NCBI RefSeq assembly: GCF_027942865.1
Contig: NC_134524.1
Span: 3,730,536 to 3,794,535 of the forward strand
Origin: Odontesthes bonariensis
Taxonomy: Eukaryota > Chordata > Actinopteri > Atheriniformes > Atherinopsidae
Length of the DNA: 64,000 nucleotides
Reading direction: 5' to 3'
Shown in pieces: positions 1-11,059 of this stretch. Each line of letters starts with the position of its first letter. Positions within the stretch are counted from its first letter, which is position 1. The position numbers and the translations under genes are program-made. The notes under the pieces were generated by a model. The model was not told the DNA's origin. It did not search any database and worked only from the letters and a program-made list of their open reading frames with translations.

Positions 1-127
1 AAAATCTTCACTTTGCCCGGAGTTTTTAAAAACATTCGTTTATGATGCGTTTTCATGTGGATGACAGGTCCAAACGTAGAAAAATATATTCGTTTCAGCA
101 GATACCCGACTACATGTGGATGGGGCC
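1..127. repeat. Dispersed fish repeat fragment at the window edge
   Basis: This stretch is unlike the intron-4 sequence found in the other FCRL copies, and homology to them starts abruptly near 128. It resembles a dispersed fish DNA element as I remember it; the family is not named. It interrupts the FCRL copy about ten bases before the place where the stalk/membrane exon acceptor would lie, so it is either an insertion or a truncation point. Confidence 0.35.
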
Positions 128-192
128 TGAATCCCACCTGGTCAGGTGACTGTGGATGAAATAAGTGCTGAAGTGACAGTGAAGCTCCTCAC

Positions 193-3100
193 CTGTGACG
201 GAGATCCAGCTGGGTGGAGACTCTCCATGACCGCTGATGCTGCACCTGTAGAGGCCTTCATCAGAGCTGGTAACATGGAGGAGGGTCATGTGACCTGTAG
301 GCTCCGCCCTGATGAGGGAGCCATCTTTATAGAAAGCAGCTGGGAGGTTGGAGGGAGTGGTCTTTGTTCGACAGCTCAGAGTGACGTCACCTCCCTCCAT
401 CACAGGGAGGACAGGACTCTGCAGGATCACTGATCCACCTCAACACAGAGACAAACTACAGCATTTCATCCATTTCCACACAGCTTCATCAGCACTAACT
501 CCACAGTCTGATCTTACCAGAGACAGTGAGGCTGATGCTGTTACTGGCTGCTCCCTCTCTGGACTCACACCAGTAAACTCCACTGTCCCACTCAAGCATC
601 ATGCTGTTGATACAGGAGGAACCAGCTGGTTTCCCCCATCCTGATCCACACTGAGACACATGTCCTGCGGAGGTTTTCCTCTTCAGAGTCCATCCAGCAG
701 AGCTGTCGTCCTCCTCACAGCTCAGAGTCACAGAGTCTTCTGTAAAAAACTGAGATCGGCTCGGATTCACAGTCAGTTGAGCTGGATTGAGGAACAGAAG
801 AAGATATTTAGCACTGGTTAGCAGTCTTTTCACTGGCGTCCCAACAAAAGGAGATAAATAAATATAGTGAATACACTTTCTAGCTTTTTTTATCTTCTGT
901 ATAAGTAACTTTTTGGACTTCTGATTAGGACAAAGGAGGAAAATTAAGAATCTAATATGTTTTACAGTGACGTCAGCATATACCAGACCCAGTGCCTCTC
1001 TACTTAGCTTAAAAACAGAGGGCTGAAGACACCAGAAGTAACGTCAAACGTAAAGATAAGCTGTGAGTTTCTGTCTAAATTATTGTATTTGCAGTGTAAA
1101 TCCTAACCTAGACCTGTTCCGAGGCTGCCTGTAACCACATCTCCCTATCTGCCACAATTCCAACCTTTCAACATGTCAGCTGTTACAACAGAGAAGGTAC
1201 AAATTTGCACTCTCTGAGTCACTGACATGACATCATCACACCACCGTAGGGACCATTAGACCAACATAATACCATCAGACCAACATAGGGACCATTAGAC
1301 CATCATAGGGACCATCAGACCAACATAGGGACCATTAGACCAACATAGGGACCGTCAGACCATCATAGGGACCATTAGACCAACATAAGGATCGTCAGAC
1401 CAACATAGGGACCATTAGACCAACATAAGGATCGTCAGACCAACATAGGGACCATTAGACCAACATAAGGATCGTCAGACCAACATAGGGACCATTAGAC
1501 CAACATAGGGACCATCAGACCATCATAGGGACAGTCGGACCAATATAGGGACCGTCAGACCAACATAGAGACAGTCAGACCATCGTAGGGACAGTCAGAC
1601 CATCATAGAGACAATCGGACCAATATAGGCACCTTCAGACCAACATAGGGATCGTCAGACCAACATAGGGACAGTCAGACCAACATAGGGATCGTCAGAC
1701 AAACATAGGGACCATCAGACCATCAAAGGGACCATCAGACCATCAAAGGGACCATCAGACCAACATAGGGACCGTCGGACCAACATAGGGACCGTCGGAC
1801 CAACATAGGGACAGTCAGACCAACATAGGGATCGTCAGACAAACATAGGGACAGTCAGACCAACATAGGGATCGTCAGACAAACATAGGGACCATCAGAC
1901 CATCAAAGGGACCATCAGACCATCAAAGGGACCATCAGACCAACATAGGGACGGTCGGACCAACATAGGGACAGTCAGACCAACATAGGGATCGTCAGAC
2001 AAACATAGGGACAGTCAGACCAACTTAGGGACCATCAGACCATCATAGAGAATGTCAGACCAACATAGGGACCGTCAGACCATCATAGGGACAATCAGAC
2101 CAACTTAGTGACAATCAGACCAAAATAGTGACCGTCAGACTATCACAGGGATCGTCAGACCAACTTAGGGACCATTAGACCATCATAGGAACCATCAGAC
2201 CAACATATGGACCGTCAGACCTACATAGGGACCTTTAGACCATCATAGGGACAGTCAGACCAACTTAGGGACCATCAGACCATTATAGGGAATGTCAGAC
2301 CAACATAGGGACCGTCAGACCATCATAGGGAATGTCAGACCAACATAGGGACCGTCAGACCAACATAGGGACCATGAGACCATCATAGGGAATGTCAGAC
2401 CAACATAGGGACCATTAGACCATCATAGGGAATGTCAGACCAACATAGGGACCATCAGACCAACCTAGGGACCGTCGGACCAACATAGGGACCGTCGGAC
2501 CAACATAGGGACAGTCAGACCAACATAGGGACCGTCAGACAAACATAGGGACAGTCAGACCAACATAGGGATCGTCAGACAAACATAGGGACAGTCAGAC
2601 CAACTTAGGGACCATCAGACCATCATAGGGAATGTCAGACCAACATAGGGACCGTCAGACCAACATAGGGACCATTAGACCATCATAGGGACCGTCAGAC
2701 CAACATAGGGACCATTAGACCAACATAGGGAATGTCAGACCAACATAGGGACCGTCAGACCAACATAGGGACCATTAGACCATCATAGGGACCGTCAGAC
2801 CAACATAGGGACCATTAGACCAACATAGGGAATGCCAGACCAACATAGGGACCATTAGACCAACATAGGGACCATTAGACCAACATAGGGACCATTAGAC
2901 CAACATAGGGACCGTCAGACCAACATAGGGACCATCAGACCATTATAGGGAATGTCAGACCAACATAGGGACCGTCAGACCATCATAGGGAATGTCAGAC
3001 CAACATAGGGACCGTCAGACCAACATAGGGACCATGAGACCATCATAGGGAATGTCAGACCAACATAGGGACCATTAGACCATCATAGGGACCGTCAGAC

Positions 3101-5136
3101 CAACATAGGGACCATCAGACCAACATAGGGATTGTCAGACAAACATAGGGACAGTCAGACCAACATAGGGATTGTCAGACAAACATAGGGACCGTCAGAC
3201 CAACATAGGGACCATTAGACCATCATAGGGACCGTCAGACCAACATAGGGACCATTAGACCAACATAGGGAATGTCAGACCAACATAGGGACCGTCAGAC
3301 CAACATAGGGACCGTCGGACCAACATAGGGACAGTCAGACCAACATAGGGATTGTCAGACAAACATAGGGACAGTCAGACCAACATAGGGATCGTCAGAC
3401 AAACATAGGGACAGTCAGACCAACTTAGGGACCATCAGACCATCATAGGGAATGTCAGACCAACATAGGGACCGTCAGACCAACATAGGGACCATTAGAC
3501 CATCATAGGGACCGTCAGACCAACATAGGGACCATTAGACCAACATAGGGAATGTCAGACCAACATAGGGACCGTCAGACCAACATAGGGACCATTAGAC
3601 CATCATAGGGACCGTCAGACCAACATAGGGACCATTAGACCAACATAGGGAATGCCAGACCAACATAGGGACCATTAGACCAACATAGGGACCGTCAGAC
3701 CAACATAGGGACCATTAGACCATCATAGGGACCGTCAGACCAACATAGGGACCATTAGACCATCATAGGGACCATTAGACCAACATAGGGACCATTAGAC
3801 CATCATAGGGACCGTCAGACCAACATAGGGACCATTAGACCATCATAGGGACCGTCAGACCAACATAGGGACCATTAGACCAACATAGGGACCGTCAGAC
3901 CAACATAGGGACCATTAGACCATCATAGGGACCGTCAGACCAACATAGGGACCATTAGACCATCATAGGGACCATCAGACCAACATAGGGACCATTAGAC
4001 CAACATAGGGACCGTCAGACCAACATAGGGACCATTAGACCATCATAGGGACCGTCAGACCAACTTAGGGACCATTAGACCATCATAGGGACCGTCAGAC
4101 CATCATAGGGACCATTAGACCATCATAGGGACCGTCAGACCAACATAGGGACCATTAGACCAACATAGGGAATGTCAGACCAACATAGGGACCATCAGAC
4201 CAACATAGGGACCATTAGACCATCATAGGGACCATCAGACCAACATAGGGACCATTAGACCATCATAGGGACCGTCAGACCAACATAGGGACCATTAGAC
4301 CATCATAGGGACCGTCAGACCAACATAGGGACCATTAGACCATCATAGGGACCATCAGACCAACATAGGGACCATTAGACCAACATATGTCTTCATTTGC
4401 TCTTAGCAAAGGGCTGTCATTATCTTTGTAATATTAAGTACTTTATCCATTAATATTTATGCCAGTTTGTGCCGTTAACCACCTTGTCATCTCTGCTCAG
4501 AAGCTTGGCTCAAATGGACAAACCGGGATGAACACCACCATTTACCCTAATGCTTTGTATACAGGATGAAAGTATGGCCCTCAAACATACTCAATGTGTT
4601 CAGCAGAAGCCAAAGTGTATGAGGCCGGTGGAAGTGCTTTAAAACACAATCTGTTCGGCCATTTCTAACGGAAACGCAACATTAATATGCATGTTGTCAA
4701 TGTTTGATTTGCTGAACAGACGAAGAAAATCTCAACTTGCACACTTCCGATAATCCTCGACAGACTCGGTATCAGCCTGTGAGGGGGGTGTACTCACCTC
4801 GGTTTGTTGAGCAGCACAGCAGTGAGGTCAGAGCTGAGGAGAAACGAAACTTAGGCTGCTTTAAGGTCGTTGACACAACAAAAACTCACATCAGCCCATT
4901 GATTTCAAGCTGGATGTTATCACGAAACACTGATGCAGAGTAACAGAAAGAAGGAAGGTTCCTGTATCAAATCATTACATTTTACGCATCTTTTTAAAGT
5001 TTAAAAGCAGTGGCTTCAACAATTAAAACAGAAGAACAAAATAATTATATAAAAACCCTAAAAGGGTTGGTTGTTTTTTTTGTAATCTTTGATATTTTTA
5101 CTTACAGATGAGCCACAATACAGATGTTTCCTCCAT
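193..5136 (-). CDS. Fc receptor-like protein, 5' exons (3' end outside window)
   Basis: This is a two-Ig-domain Fc receptor-like membrane protein, probably on leukocytes. Exons on the minus strand: 5106-5136 (ATG, start of signal peptide), 4798-4833 (36-base mini-exon, rest of signal peptide), 518-781 (Ig domain 1, with SCEED, WTLKR and YWCES) and 193-438 (Ig domain 2, with [13 protein letters not shown] and [10 protein letters not shown]). All junctions are GT/AG and phase 1, and together they give 577 coding bases with no stop. The split signal peptide with a mini-exon is typical of Fc receptor genes. Intron 2 is about 4 kb and mostly minisatellite. No membrane exon follows: homology to other copies stops near 128, so the end of the gene is off-window, displaced by an insertion, or lost. 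The ligand is unknown; immunoglobulin binding is only suggested by the family. Confidence 0.78.
1243..4386. repeat. 20-bp minisatellite, about 156 units, in FCRL intron 2
   Basis: The unit consensus is CAACATAGGGACCRTYAGAC. From 1271 to about 4386 every unit keeps an exact 20-base register without a single indel, while single-base variants are common. Variants are arranged in higher-order blocks: the block near 2581-2840 recurs at 3401-3660 (offset 820, 41 units) and that near 2281-2400 recurs at 2941-3060 (offset 660, 33 units). There are no non-repeat spacers. Confidence 0.95.
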
Positions 5137-5529
5137 CCTGCTGCCTGGCGATTTAACACCGACTCTCCACATCGAGTCAAAGCTCCACCTCTGTGACGGT
5201 GGGTGTTGTAGTTTTCTCTCTCCTGATCGCTGAAACGTTCTTTTTATTCAAAAGGAACTTCTGTTAAAGGACTAAAACAATATTTTAGTGTTGGAGAGAA
5301 GAAGAAAAGAACGAATCTGCACCTTTCATGAAAGAGAGGAGAACCTTTGATGAGGAGACGTTGTGATGAGGGGCATAAAAAGGTGAGTCTTCCTGTTGCT
5401 GACAGCAGCTCAGCTCACAGGAAGTTAGGTGGGCTGAGCGTGTTCCTGCAGATCTGAAAGCTTCTCTCGGTTTCAACCACAAAACTCTGAAGATAGAAAA
5501 CAAGCTGGCAGCCAGAGAACACTGCATTG

Positions 5530-5691
5530 TTAAAGGGACAGTTCGCCTCTTTTGACATGAAGCTGTGTGACATCCCATATCAGCAACATCATTTATGAAC
5601 ATCTTCTTACCCCCTGCTGCGTCCTGTGAGCAGAGTTCCAGCCTCGTTTTGGTGTTGATGAAGGTAGTCCGGCTAGTTGGCTGGGGTTTAA
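5530..5691. repeat. Dispersed TTAA-bounded repeat
   Basis: This segment lies between two TTAA tetranucleotides (5530-5533 and 5688-5691) and is absent from the matching place downstream of the plus-strand FCRL gene near 21560, so it looks inserted. No clear terminal inverted repeats are visible and the family is not identified. The remaining sequence from 5137 to 5811 holds FCRL-related flank and nothing else that I recognise. Confidence 0.35.
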
Positions 5692-5883
5692 AAAATGATG
5701 CTTTCTTCACTGTAAAACGTTTAAACTTTTGAAAATGTTCTTTTTATGAATGTCTTGATGAACACAGAATATTTCCTGTTAAACCAGTAAAATCACAGCT
5801 TTACCTTTGCTCTGTTTGATATTCTGTCGGTGATGATGTCATATCTGACGTAACTGTATGTCATAAAGTCTTCCTTTAGCTAG

Positions 5884-6110
5884 AGCCCATAGAACCACAG
5901 CCCAATGTAAAATGAAACAGTGAAAACAGGTGACGTGAGTGAAACTAATGACCTGGCATGGGAAGTGAGGGGAAAAACAATGGCAAGACTAAAACTAAAC
6001 ATGAACTCAAAAACCAAGACATAAACAACCTAAAACATGATAAAACATCAAACTAAAAAGATGACGAAAATCCCATGGACGTGACAGAGCCCCCCCCTCA
6101 AGGGATGGAT
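5884..6110 (-). mobile_element. LTR retrotransposon fragment with polypurine tract
   Basis: On the minus strand a G-rich polypurine tract (about 6091-6105) is followed at once by TGTCACG, the start of an LTR resembling the one at 13233-14029 in wording and composition. Only the first part of the LTR remains, ending near 5884 beside the broken FCRL tail exon. It is probably from a Ty3/gypsy-type element, judged from the PPT-LTR junction; no coding part was recognised. Confidence 0.5.
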
Positions 6111-6187
6111 CCCAGACAACCCAACAAGTGGGTGGGAGGGAGGGGCTCGAGACTGTGGGTCCTTGGACTGTGGCTCTCTAGGCTCTG

Positions 6188-6507
6188 GCGCTAGCTCTGG
6201 CTCTCTGACTCTATGGGCCTTAGCTCTCTGGACTCTGTGGCAGCTAGCTCTGTGGACTCTATGGGCGCTAACTCTGTGGACACTATGAGCGCTAACTCTG
6301 TGGACTATATAGGCGCTAACTCTCTGGACTCTATGGGCGCTGACTCTGTGGACACTATGGGAGCTAGCTCTGTGGACTCTATGGGCGCTAACTCTGTGGA
6401 CTCTATGGGGGCTAACTCTGTGGACACTATGGGCGCTAACTCTGTGGACACTATGGGCGCTAACTCTGTGGACTCTATGGGCGCTAACTCTGTGGACTCT
6501 ATGGGTT
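6188..6507. repeat. 24-bp minisatellite
   Basis: The unit is about 24 bases, containing GCGCTAACTCTGTGGACTC followed by TATGG, repeated about 13 times, with earlier units more diverged. Because 24 is a multiple of three it stays open and spells GANSVDSM in one plus frame, but this is a by-product of the repeat. It lies next to the LTR fragment and may belong to its internal region. Confidence 0.85.
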
Positions 6508-7007
6508 CTTTTTAAATTTGCACCAGAGACTGAAATGATAGAACATAAACATAAAAATGATTGTTGAAACCGTGAGAATCAGAGGTGTGTCTCACCTTCA
6601 GACCTCTGGTGAACGTGTCGTCTCAGCAGAAAAAACACATCACAGAAACAAACAAGAGGAAAAACTACAAAGAGAAGAGGCGAGGAAGAACCAGGGGGAG
6701 GTGCAGATATAGGGCGAAGGGTGGTGGTGGTGGGTTTATCTGAAATAAAGATATTTATCACATCACTGTCACATTATGAATGTTTAAACTCTTTAAACTC
6801 AGCTCAGGAATCACAGAGAGTCACCTGAGTAACCCTCACCTGTGGCAGAGATCCAGCTGGATGGAGACTCTCCATGACCGCTGATGTTACACCTGTAGAG
6901 GCCTTCATCAGAGCTGGTAACATGGTGGAGGGTCATGTGACCTGTAGGCTCAGCCCTGATGAGGGAGCCATCTTTATAGAAAGCAGCTGGGAGGTTGGAG
7001 GGAGTGG

Positions 7008-7311
7008 TCAGCTGACAGGAAGTGAGATGGAGGGGGTTTGTTTCCCCTCTCTGCTTTAACCTCTGATCTGTGGTCAGTCAGAGAACAGGAAACTGTGCGG
7101 CTGCTGCCATCAGTCCACACGGCATCGTGCTCTCTTCACTGGTCGGTTCAGACGGGCTGTTTTTGCCCTGCTGGGACGTTCAGGATCGGACCAGAACCAG
7201 TCAGAACCTGAGGTATGACATCCTGCTGACTCCACCTGCTGCATTCAGGGTAACTCTGAGGTGAAAACTCAAAGCTGGAAGTTAGATTGTTGGACCTCTG
7301 CGCATGGAAAG
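7008..7311 (-). repeat. Duplicated FCRL 5'-flank
   Basis: The sequence matches 9462-9680, the upstream flank of the intact minus-strand FCRL gene, from the AGCTGACAGGAAGTG motif onward, with an extra segment at about 7160-7245 absent from 9462-9680. Here the flank is joined directly to the middle of an Ig domain 2 exon, marking a deletion junction at about 7007. Confidence 0.75.
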
Positions 7312-7679
7312 TGCTCGTTCATGCTCGCACTATTTTCTTAGCGGTGGCGGAGTAATATCAACGAACATCCAGTACAAAATGTCAAATAAAACACGACAGA
7401 AGCAACTTTTCACCACGAAATTTGATATGGATTACCAGTGCACACCAGTAACCACTCCGGTGAGTTGATGATTTTGAAAACGGACGTTTATTGTGCTTTT
7501 ACGGACCTTTCTAGACATGCGCATGACTTGCCGTTCTGAAGCAGGTTGAGAAGAATCAAAATTAGGCAAATACCGGAGACAGCAGTAAACATCAAAAAAG
7601 CGGTGAGGGGGGTTCTAAAACATTGCAGAAGACTCAGAAAAGAGGCTTAATGTTGAAAATACCGCAGTTCCCCTTTAAG
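7312..7679. mobile_element. Non-autonomous element, copy 1 (inverted end segment)
   Basis: About 370 bases matching 58785-59138. The body (from CAAATAAAACACGACAG to CCCCTTTAAG) runs in the same direction in both copies, while the first 56 bases (7312-7367) are the reverse complement of the matching 56 bases in the other copy. No ORF. The class is uncertain; the end CTTTAA suggests a TTAA-targeting DNA element. Confidence 0.7.
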
Positions 7680-8009
7680 ACCGATGGCTGTGAGTCAAAC
7701 TGACCACAGAAGTACAAAGAAACCTGGGATTGGTTTGATTTTCCTCAGTTAGCTTTGAATGGCATGTGGCTCTTCTCCTGCCTGAGATATTTTTACATGT
7801 TATGAGGCAGTCTTACCAGGCAAGGAGTCAATGTTTGGATTTGATAGAACGTCATTTCCTTTTGGGTTTTGTCAAAGTTAGTTTGAGGGTTCGTAGCTCT
7901 GAATGGTACCAAGGAGACGACCCACTCTGAGACAGAACTTTGTCCTTTAGTGGATGATGTTGACAGGTGGTACACAGCAGGTAGAGAGTGATGAGACGTT
8001 CAGCTCAGG

Positions 8010-9397
8010 TCAGAAGTGATGCTCTGTGGTGACATCATCATAGTCATCATCCAATCCCTGCTCAGCCTGGGTGGGCGGGGTCATCACCGTGGAGACGGGC
8101 AGTTTACTTCCTGTAGTCAGAGCAGGTGAGAAAGGAAATGTAGAAAATTCAACAAAACAAGGAGAGTTCAGTTAGAGAGACCTGAAAATCATTGATTGGT
8201 TGTTTGATTGATTGATATGTTGATTGATTGGTTGATTGATTGATTGATTGGTCGATTGATTGGTTGATTGATTGATTGATTGATTGATTGACAGGTCAGT
8301 GAATGGTTCAGAGTGTTACCTGTGGCTCTGTGTCGATATAAAGACACCATGAGGAGGGTGGAGATGAAGTACGGACAGAACACCAGCAGGTGGAGGAGCA
8401 GTCTGAACACAAGGTGGAGGGAGGCTGAGGCAGGGGGCGGAGCTACAGATGTGGGCGGAGCTGTGGTTGCAGGTTTCTCTGCAGACAGAATCCCACCTGG
8501 TCAGGTGACTGTGGATGAAATAAGTGCTGAAATGACAGTGAAGCTCCTCACCTGTGACAGAGATCCAGCTGGGTGGAGACTCTCCATGACCGCTGATGCT
8601 GCACCTGTAGAGGCCTTCATCAGAGCTGGTAACATGGTGGAGGGTCATGTGACCTGTAGGCTCCGCCCTGATGAGGGAGCCATCTTTATAGAAATCAGCT
8701 GGGAGGTTGGAGGGAGGGGTCTTTGTTCGACAGCTCAGAGTGACGTCACCTCCCTCCATCACAGGGAGGACAGGACTCTGCAGGATCACTGATCCACCTC
8801 AACACAGAGACAAACTACAGCATTTCATCCATTTCCACACAGCTTCATCAGCACTAACTCCACAGTCTGATCTTACCAGAGACAGTGAGGCTGATGCTGT
8901 TACTGGCTGCTCCCTCTCTGGGCTCACACCAGTAAACTCCACTGTCTGATGGGAACATGTAGCTGATCTTACAGGAGGAACCAGCTGCTTCTCCCCAGTC
9001 ATCACACTGAGTCCTGGTTTCTCTGCTTGTGTTCCTCCTCAGAGTCCATCCAGCAGAGCTGTGGTCCTCCTCACAGCTCAGAGACACAGAGTCTCTAAGA
9101 AAGAACTGAGAGCTGCTGGGACTCACAGTCAGACCAGCTGTGAGGAAGAAGGGAGGATGTTTATCATCAAAAAGAAGTCTTTATAGATGCTGCAGCCACA
9201 GTCTCTGTGGAGTCCGTCAGGTTGAAAGTGTGACAGCAGGAGTTCACTAACCTCGGATCGTTGTGCAGCACAGCAGTGAGCTCAGAGCTGAAGGGAAACC
9301 ACTCTCAGGTCAGTTTGAGGTTTCACATTCATGAAGGCAGCAAAGTAAAAAGAGTGGAGTACTCACAGAGCAGCCACGGCAGAGATGTTCCCTCCAT
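8010..9397 (-). CDS. Fc receptor-like membrane protein (activating-type module)
   Basis: A complete six-exon model on the minus strand: 9367-9397, 9252-9287, 8877-9137, 8552-8797, 8320-8478 and 8010-8110. All junctions are GT/AG, phase 1 throughout, totalling 834 bases (277 aa and a TGA). Order: split signal peptide, Ig domain 1 (SLSCEED, YWCEP), Ig domain 2 (TLSCRTK, YRCSISG), Pro-rich stalk (APPTSV), a membrane segment with Arg and His near its start ([12 protein letters not shown]), then a short tail ending [14 protein letters not shown] basic residue in the membrane with a short tail is the usual sign of a receptor that pairs with a signalling adaptor; that is inference. Intron 5 holds an ATTG microsatellite. 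The 3' flank and Ig/membrane exons are an inverted copy of the gene at 16132. Ig1 is 12 bases shorter than in the plus-strand copies. Confidence 0.85.
8196..8292. repeat. ATTG microsatellite in FCRL intron 5
   Basis: A tandem ATTG/GTTG tract. It occupies the same intron as the CAAT tracts at 17480-17633 and 22380-22735 in the other copies, read on the opposite strand. Confidence 0.9.
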
Positions 9398-9468
9398 GCT
9401 GCCGCCTGGTGATCTGAGATCCTCTCTGTGATCCGTTCATCGTGGTGCAGCTGAGAGCAGGTCAGCTG

Positions 9469-9480
9469 ACAGGAAGTGAG
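9469..9480 (+). promoter_or_regulatory. Possible ETS/PU.1 site upstream of the FCRL gene
   Basis: ACAGGAAGTGAG, about 72 bases upstream of the ATG of the minus-strand gene, fits the GGAA-core ETS consensus (AGGAAGTG). It is kept in the duplicated flank at 7015-7026. ETS factors such as PU.1 drive many leukocyte receptor genes, but the link here is inferred. Confidence 0.35.
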
Positions 9481-9640
9481 ATGGAGGGGGTTTGTTTCCC
9501 CTCTCTGCTTTAACCTCTGATCTGTGCTCAGTCAGAGAACAGGAAACTGTGCGGCTGCTGCCATCAGTCCACACGGCATCGTGCTCTCTTCACTGGTCGG
9601 TTCAGACGGGCTGTTTTTCCAACTCTGAGGTGAAAACTCA

Positions 9641-11059
9641 AAGCTGGAAGTTAGATTGTTGGACCTCTGCGCATGGAAAGAACAAAGTGGGAATAAATCG
9701 CGGCTTCCTTTTGGTTTGCTGGTTTGCTGCTTTCCTGTGAATAAGAAACCTTCATTTAGCTCATTTTACCAATAAAACAGCAGCTTTAAAGGCACCAAAG
9801 GCCCGGGGTCAAATGTTTCAACATGTCAACGATGACAGGAGAAAGATGTTGCTTTACTACATCAGCTGTCTGTTTGGGAATCATCTCAGATTCACAGCTG
9901 GCTTTAAGAACCCACAGATACAGAGCAGAAAATCCAACTTCTGCTGGACTTCTCTTTGACTTTTCATCGTCTCAGACTGGACATTCTGAGTCTCCGGCTG
10001 CCATCTTATTGCTTCATGATGTCATTGCTCCTACATACAGGAGGATGCATTTTACAGTTGGATGTGCAGCCACAACATCCAGGATTTGGTGAAACAGGTC
10101 TGAGACGGTGTCCTTGGAAAACCAGAGCGGTGCAGTATCAGTCAGGATTACTGAGACTTAACAAAAACCTTCGTCTTCAAGACAAGACCGTGTGAAACTA
10201 TGAGGTCAGCCAGCAGGTGTCCTGCATGGAGATCCCAAACGTTGTCAGTAAAGAGACATACAGACATTAATATCTGACATAATTAGGAATAAGCTTCTCT
10301 GGAAAGCTGCAGGGAGTTGGTCCTTTTTATCTGCTGATGCTGGGATGGTAACTCAGGGAGGAAGAAACAGGACGGGTTAAAGTCCAACATCCAAATGTTT
10401 ATTTTCAGGCAAAAGTCAAATAACAGGCGGAAGTGGGATAAGGAAACACACAAGACAAGACAAACAGATCCTAGATGAGGGACCGGACAAAGAACAGCTC
10501 ATAAAACCCCCAATGATGTAGCCTGATAAACCAGCCTAAATGGATTGGATGTCTAATTTAGTCTGGCTCCGATCAATGGATACAACGGAACATTGTTGAT
10601 GAGCACAACCCGTTGTCTTTCAAACCGTGTCTGTGCCTATAGGCCAACGCTCTGACCAATCAGCGCAACTGACTGTGACGTAGTAAGCGCGACAGAAAGC
10701 TTTGGTGGGAGGGGACTCTTCCAAAACTGATGCCAAGGCTGAATCAAACGAGCGCTGTTCCATTGCCGCCGCCATCTTTCTTGTTGTGCTTTCGCTGTCT
10801 ATGTTCGCTTCCACTGCCCAACGTCGCACTGCTCTGTCGTCACTCCCTCAAAACCCCGCACCAGAACCCTCTGCCCCGCCCGCGTTGATTCAAAACACAT
10901 CTCTGCGTTGTGATTGGTTTAGTTGCCATCTGCCAGATTCAGGGCAGTATTTTCAAAATGAAAAGTGGTTCGAGGCCAGACCCAACCGCAGGCAAAACAT
11001 TTTGCCGTCCAGCAGTTGGCGCTGGTTTTCCAGGCTACCAATGATGAATAAAATGATTG
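9641..11059. other. Intergenic stretch without recognised genes
   Basis: Up to about 10560 the sequence is unremarkable and only short ORFs occur. From about 10560 to 11060 the base composition is GC-richer, with CpG-containing stretches, and could be an unnamed DNA repeat. I see no splice-consistent exon. Confidence 0.5.

Larger units (their letters stand above)
5812..7007 (-). pseudogene. FCRL remnant: half Ig2, membrane exon and tail exon (inhibitory-type module)
   Basis: Three pieces match the 3' part of the intact gene at 19922-21558. The 3' half of an Ig-domain-2 exon ends at 6840 or at an alternative donor at 6825, 15 bases apart and in the same phase. A membrane exon (6596-6739, 144 bases, phase 1) has a Thr/Pro stalk then a hydrophobic stretch. 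A tail piece at 5812-5866 contains [13 protein letters not shown]. The tail exon has lost its acceptor and first codons, because an LTR-type fragment with a minisatellite sits between it and the membrane exon. The Ig2 exon is cut at about 7007 and fused to a copy of the gene's own 5' flank, so exons 1-3 are missing. It cannot make a receptor alone. Confidence 0.75.

Noticed and set aside
1243-4386. CRISPR-like look of regularly spaced short repeats
   Set aside because: There are no unique spacers; the units touch each other, and this is a vertebrate minisatellite.
5285-5710. 141-aa minus-strand ORF as an FCRL tail exon
   Set aside because: Most of it lies in a dispersed repeat absent from the matching place near 21560, and it does not join in frame.
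6213-6515. 100-aa ORF made of GANSVDSM repeats
   Set aside because: It is a by-product of the 24-bp minisatellite; no start context, domain or neighbour supports it.
8313-8792. Plus-strand ORF over the FCRL exons
   Set aside because: Antisense shadow of the Ig2 and membrane exons, crossing intron sequence.
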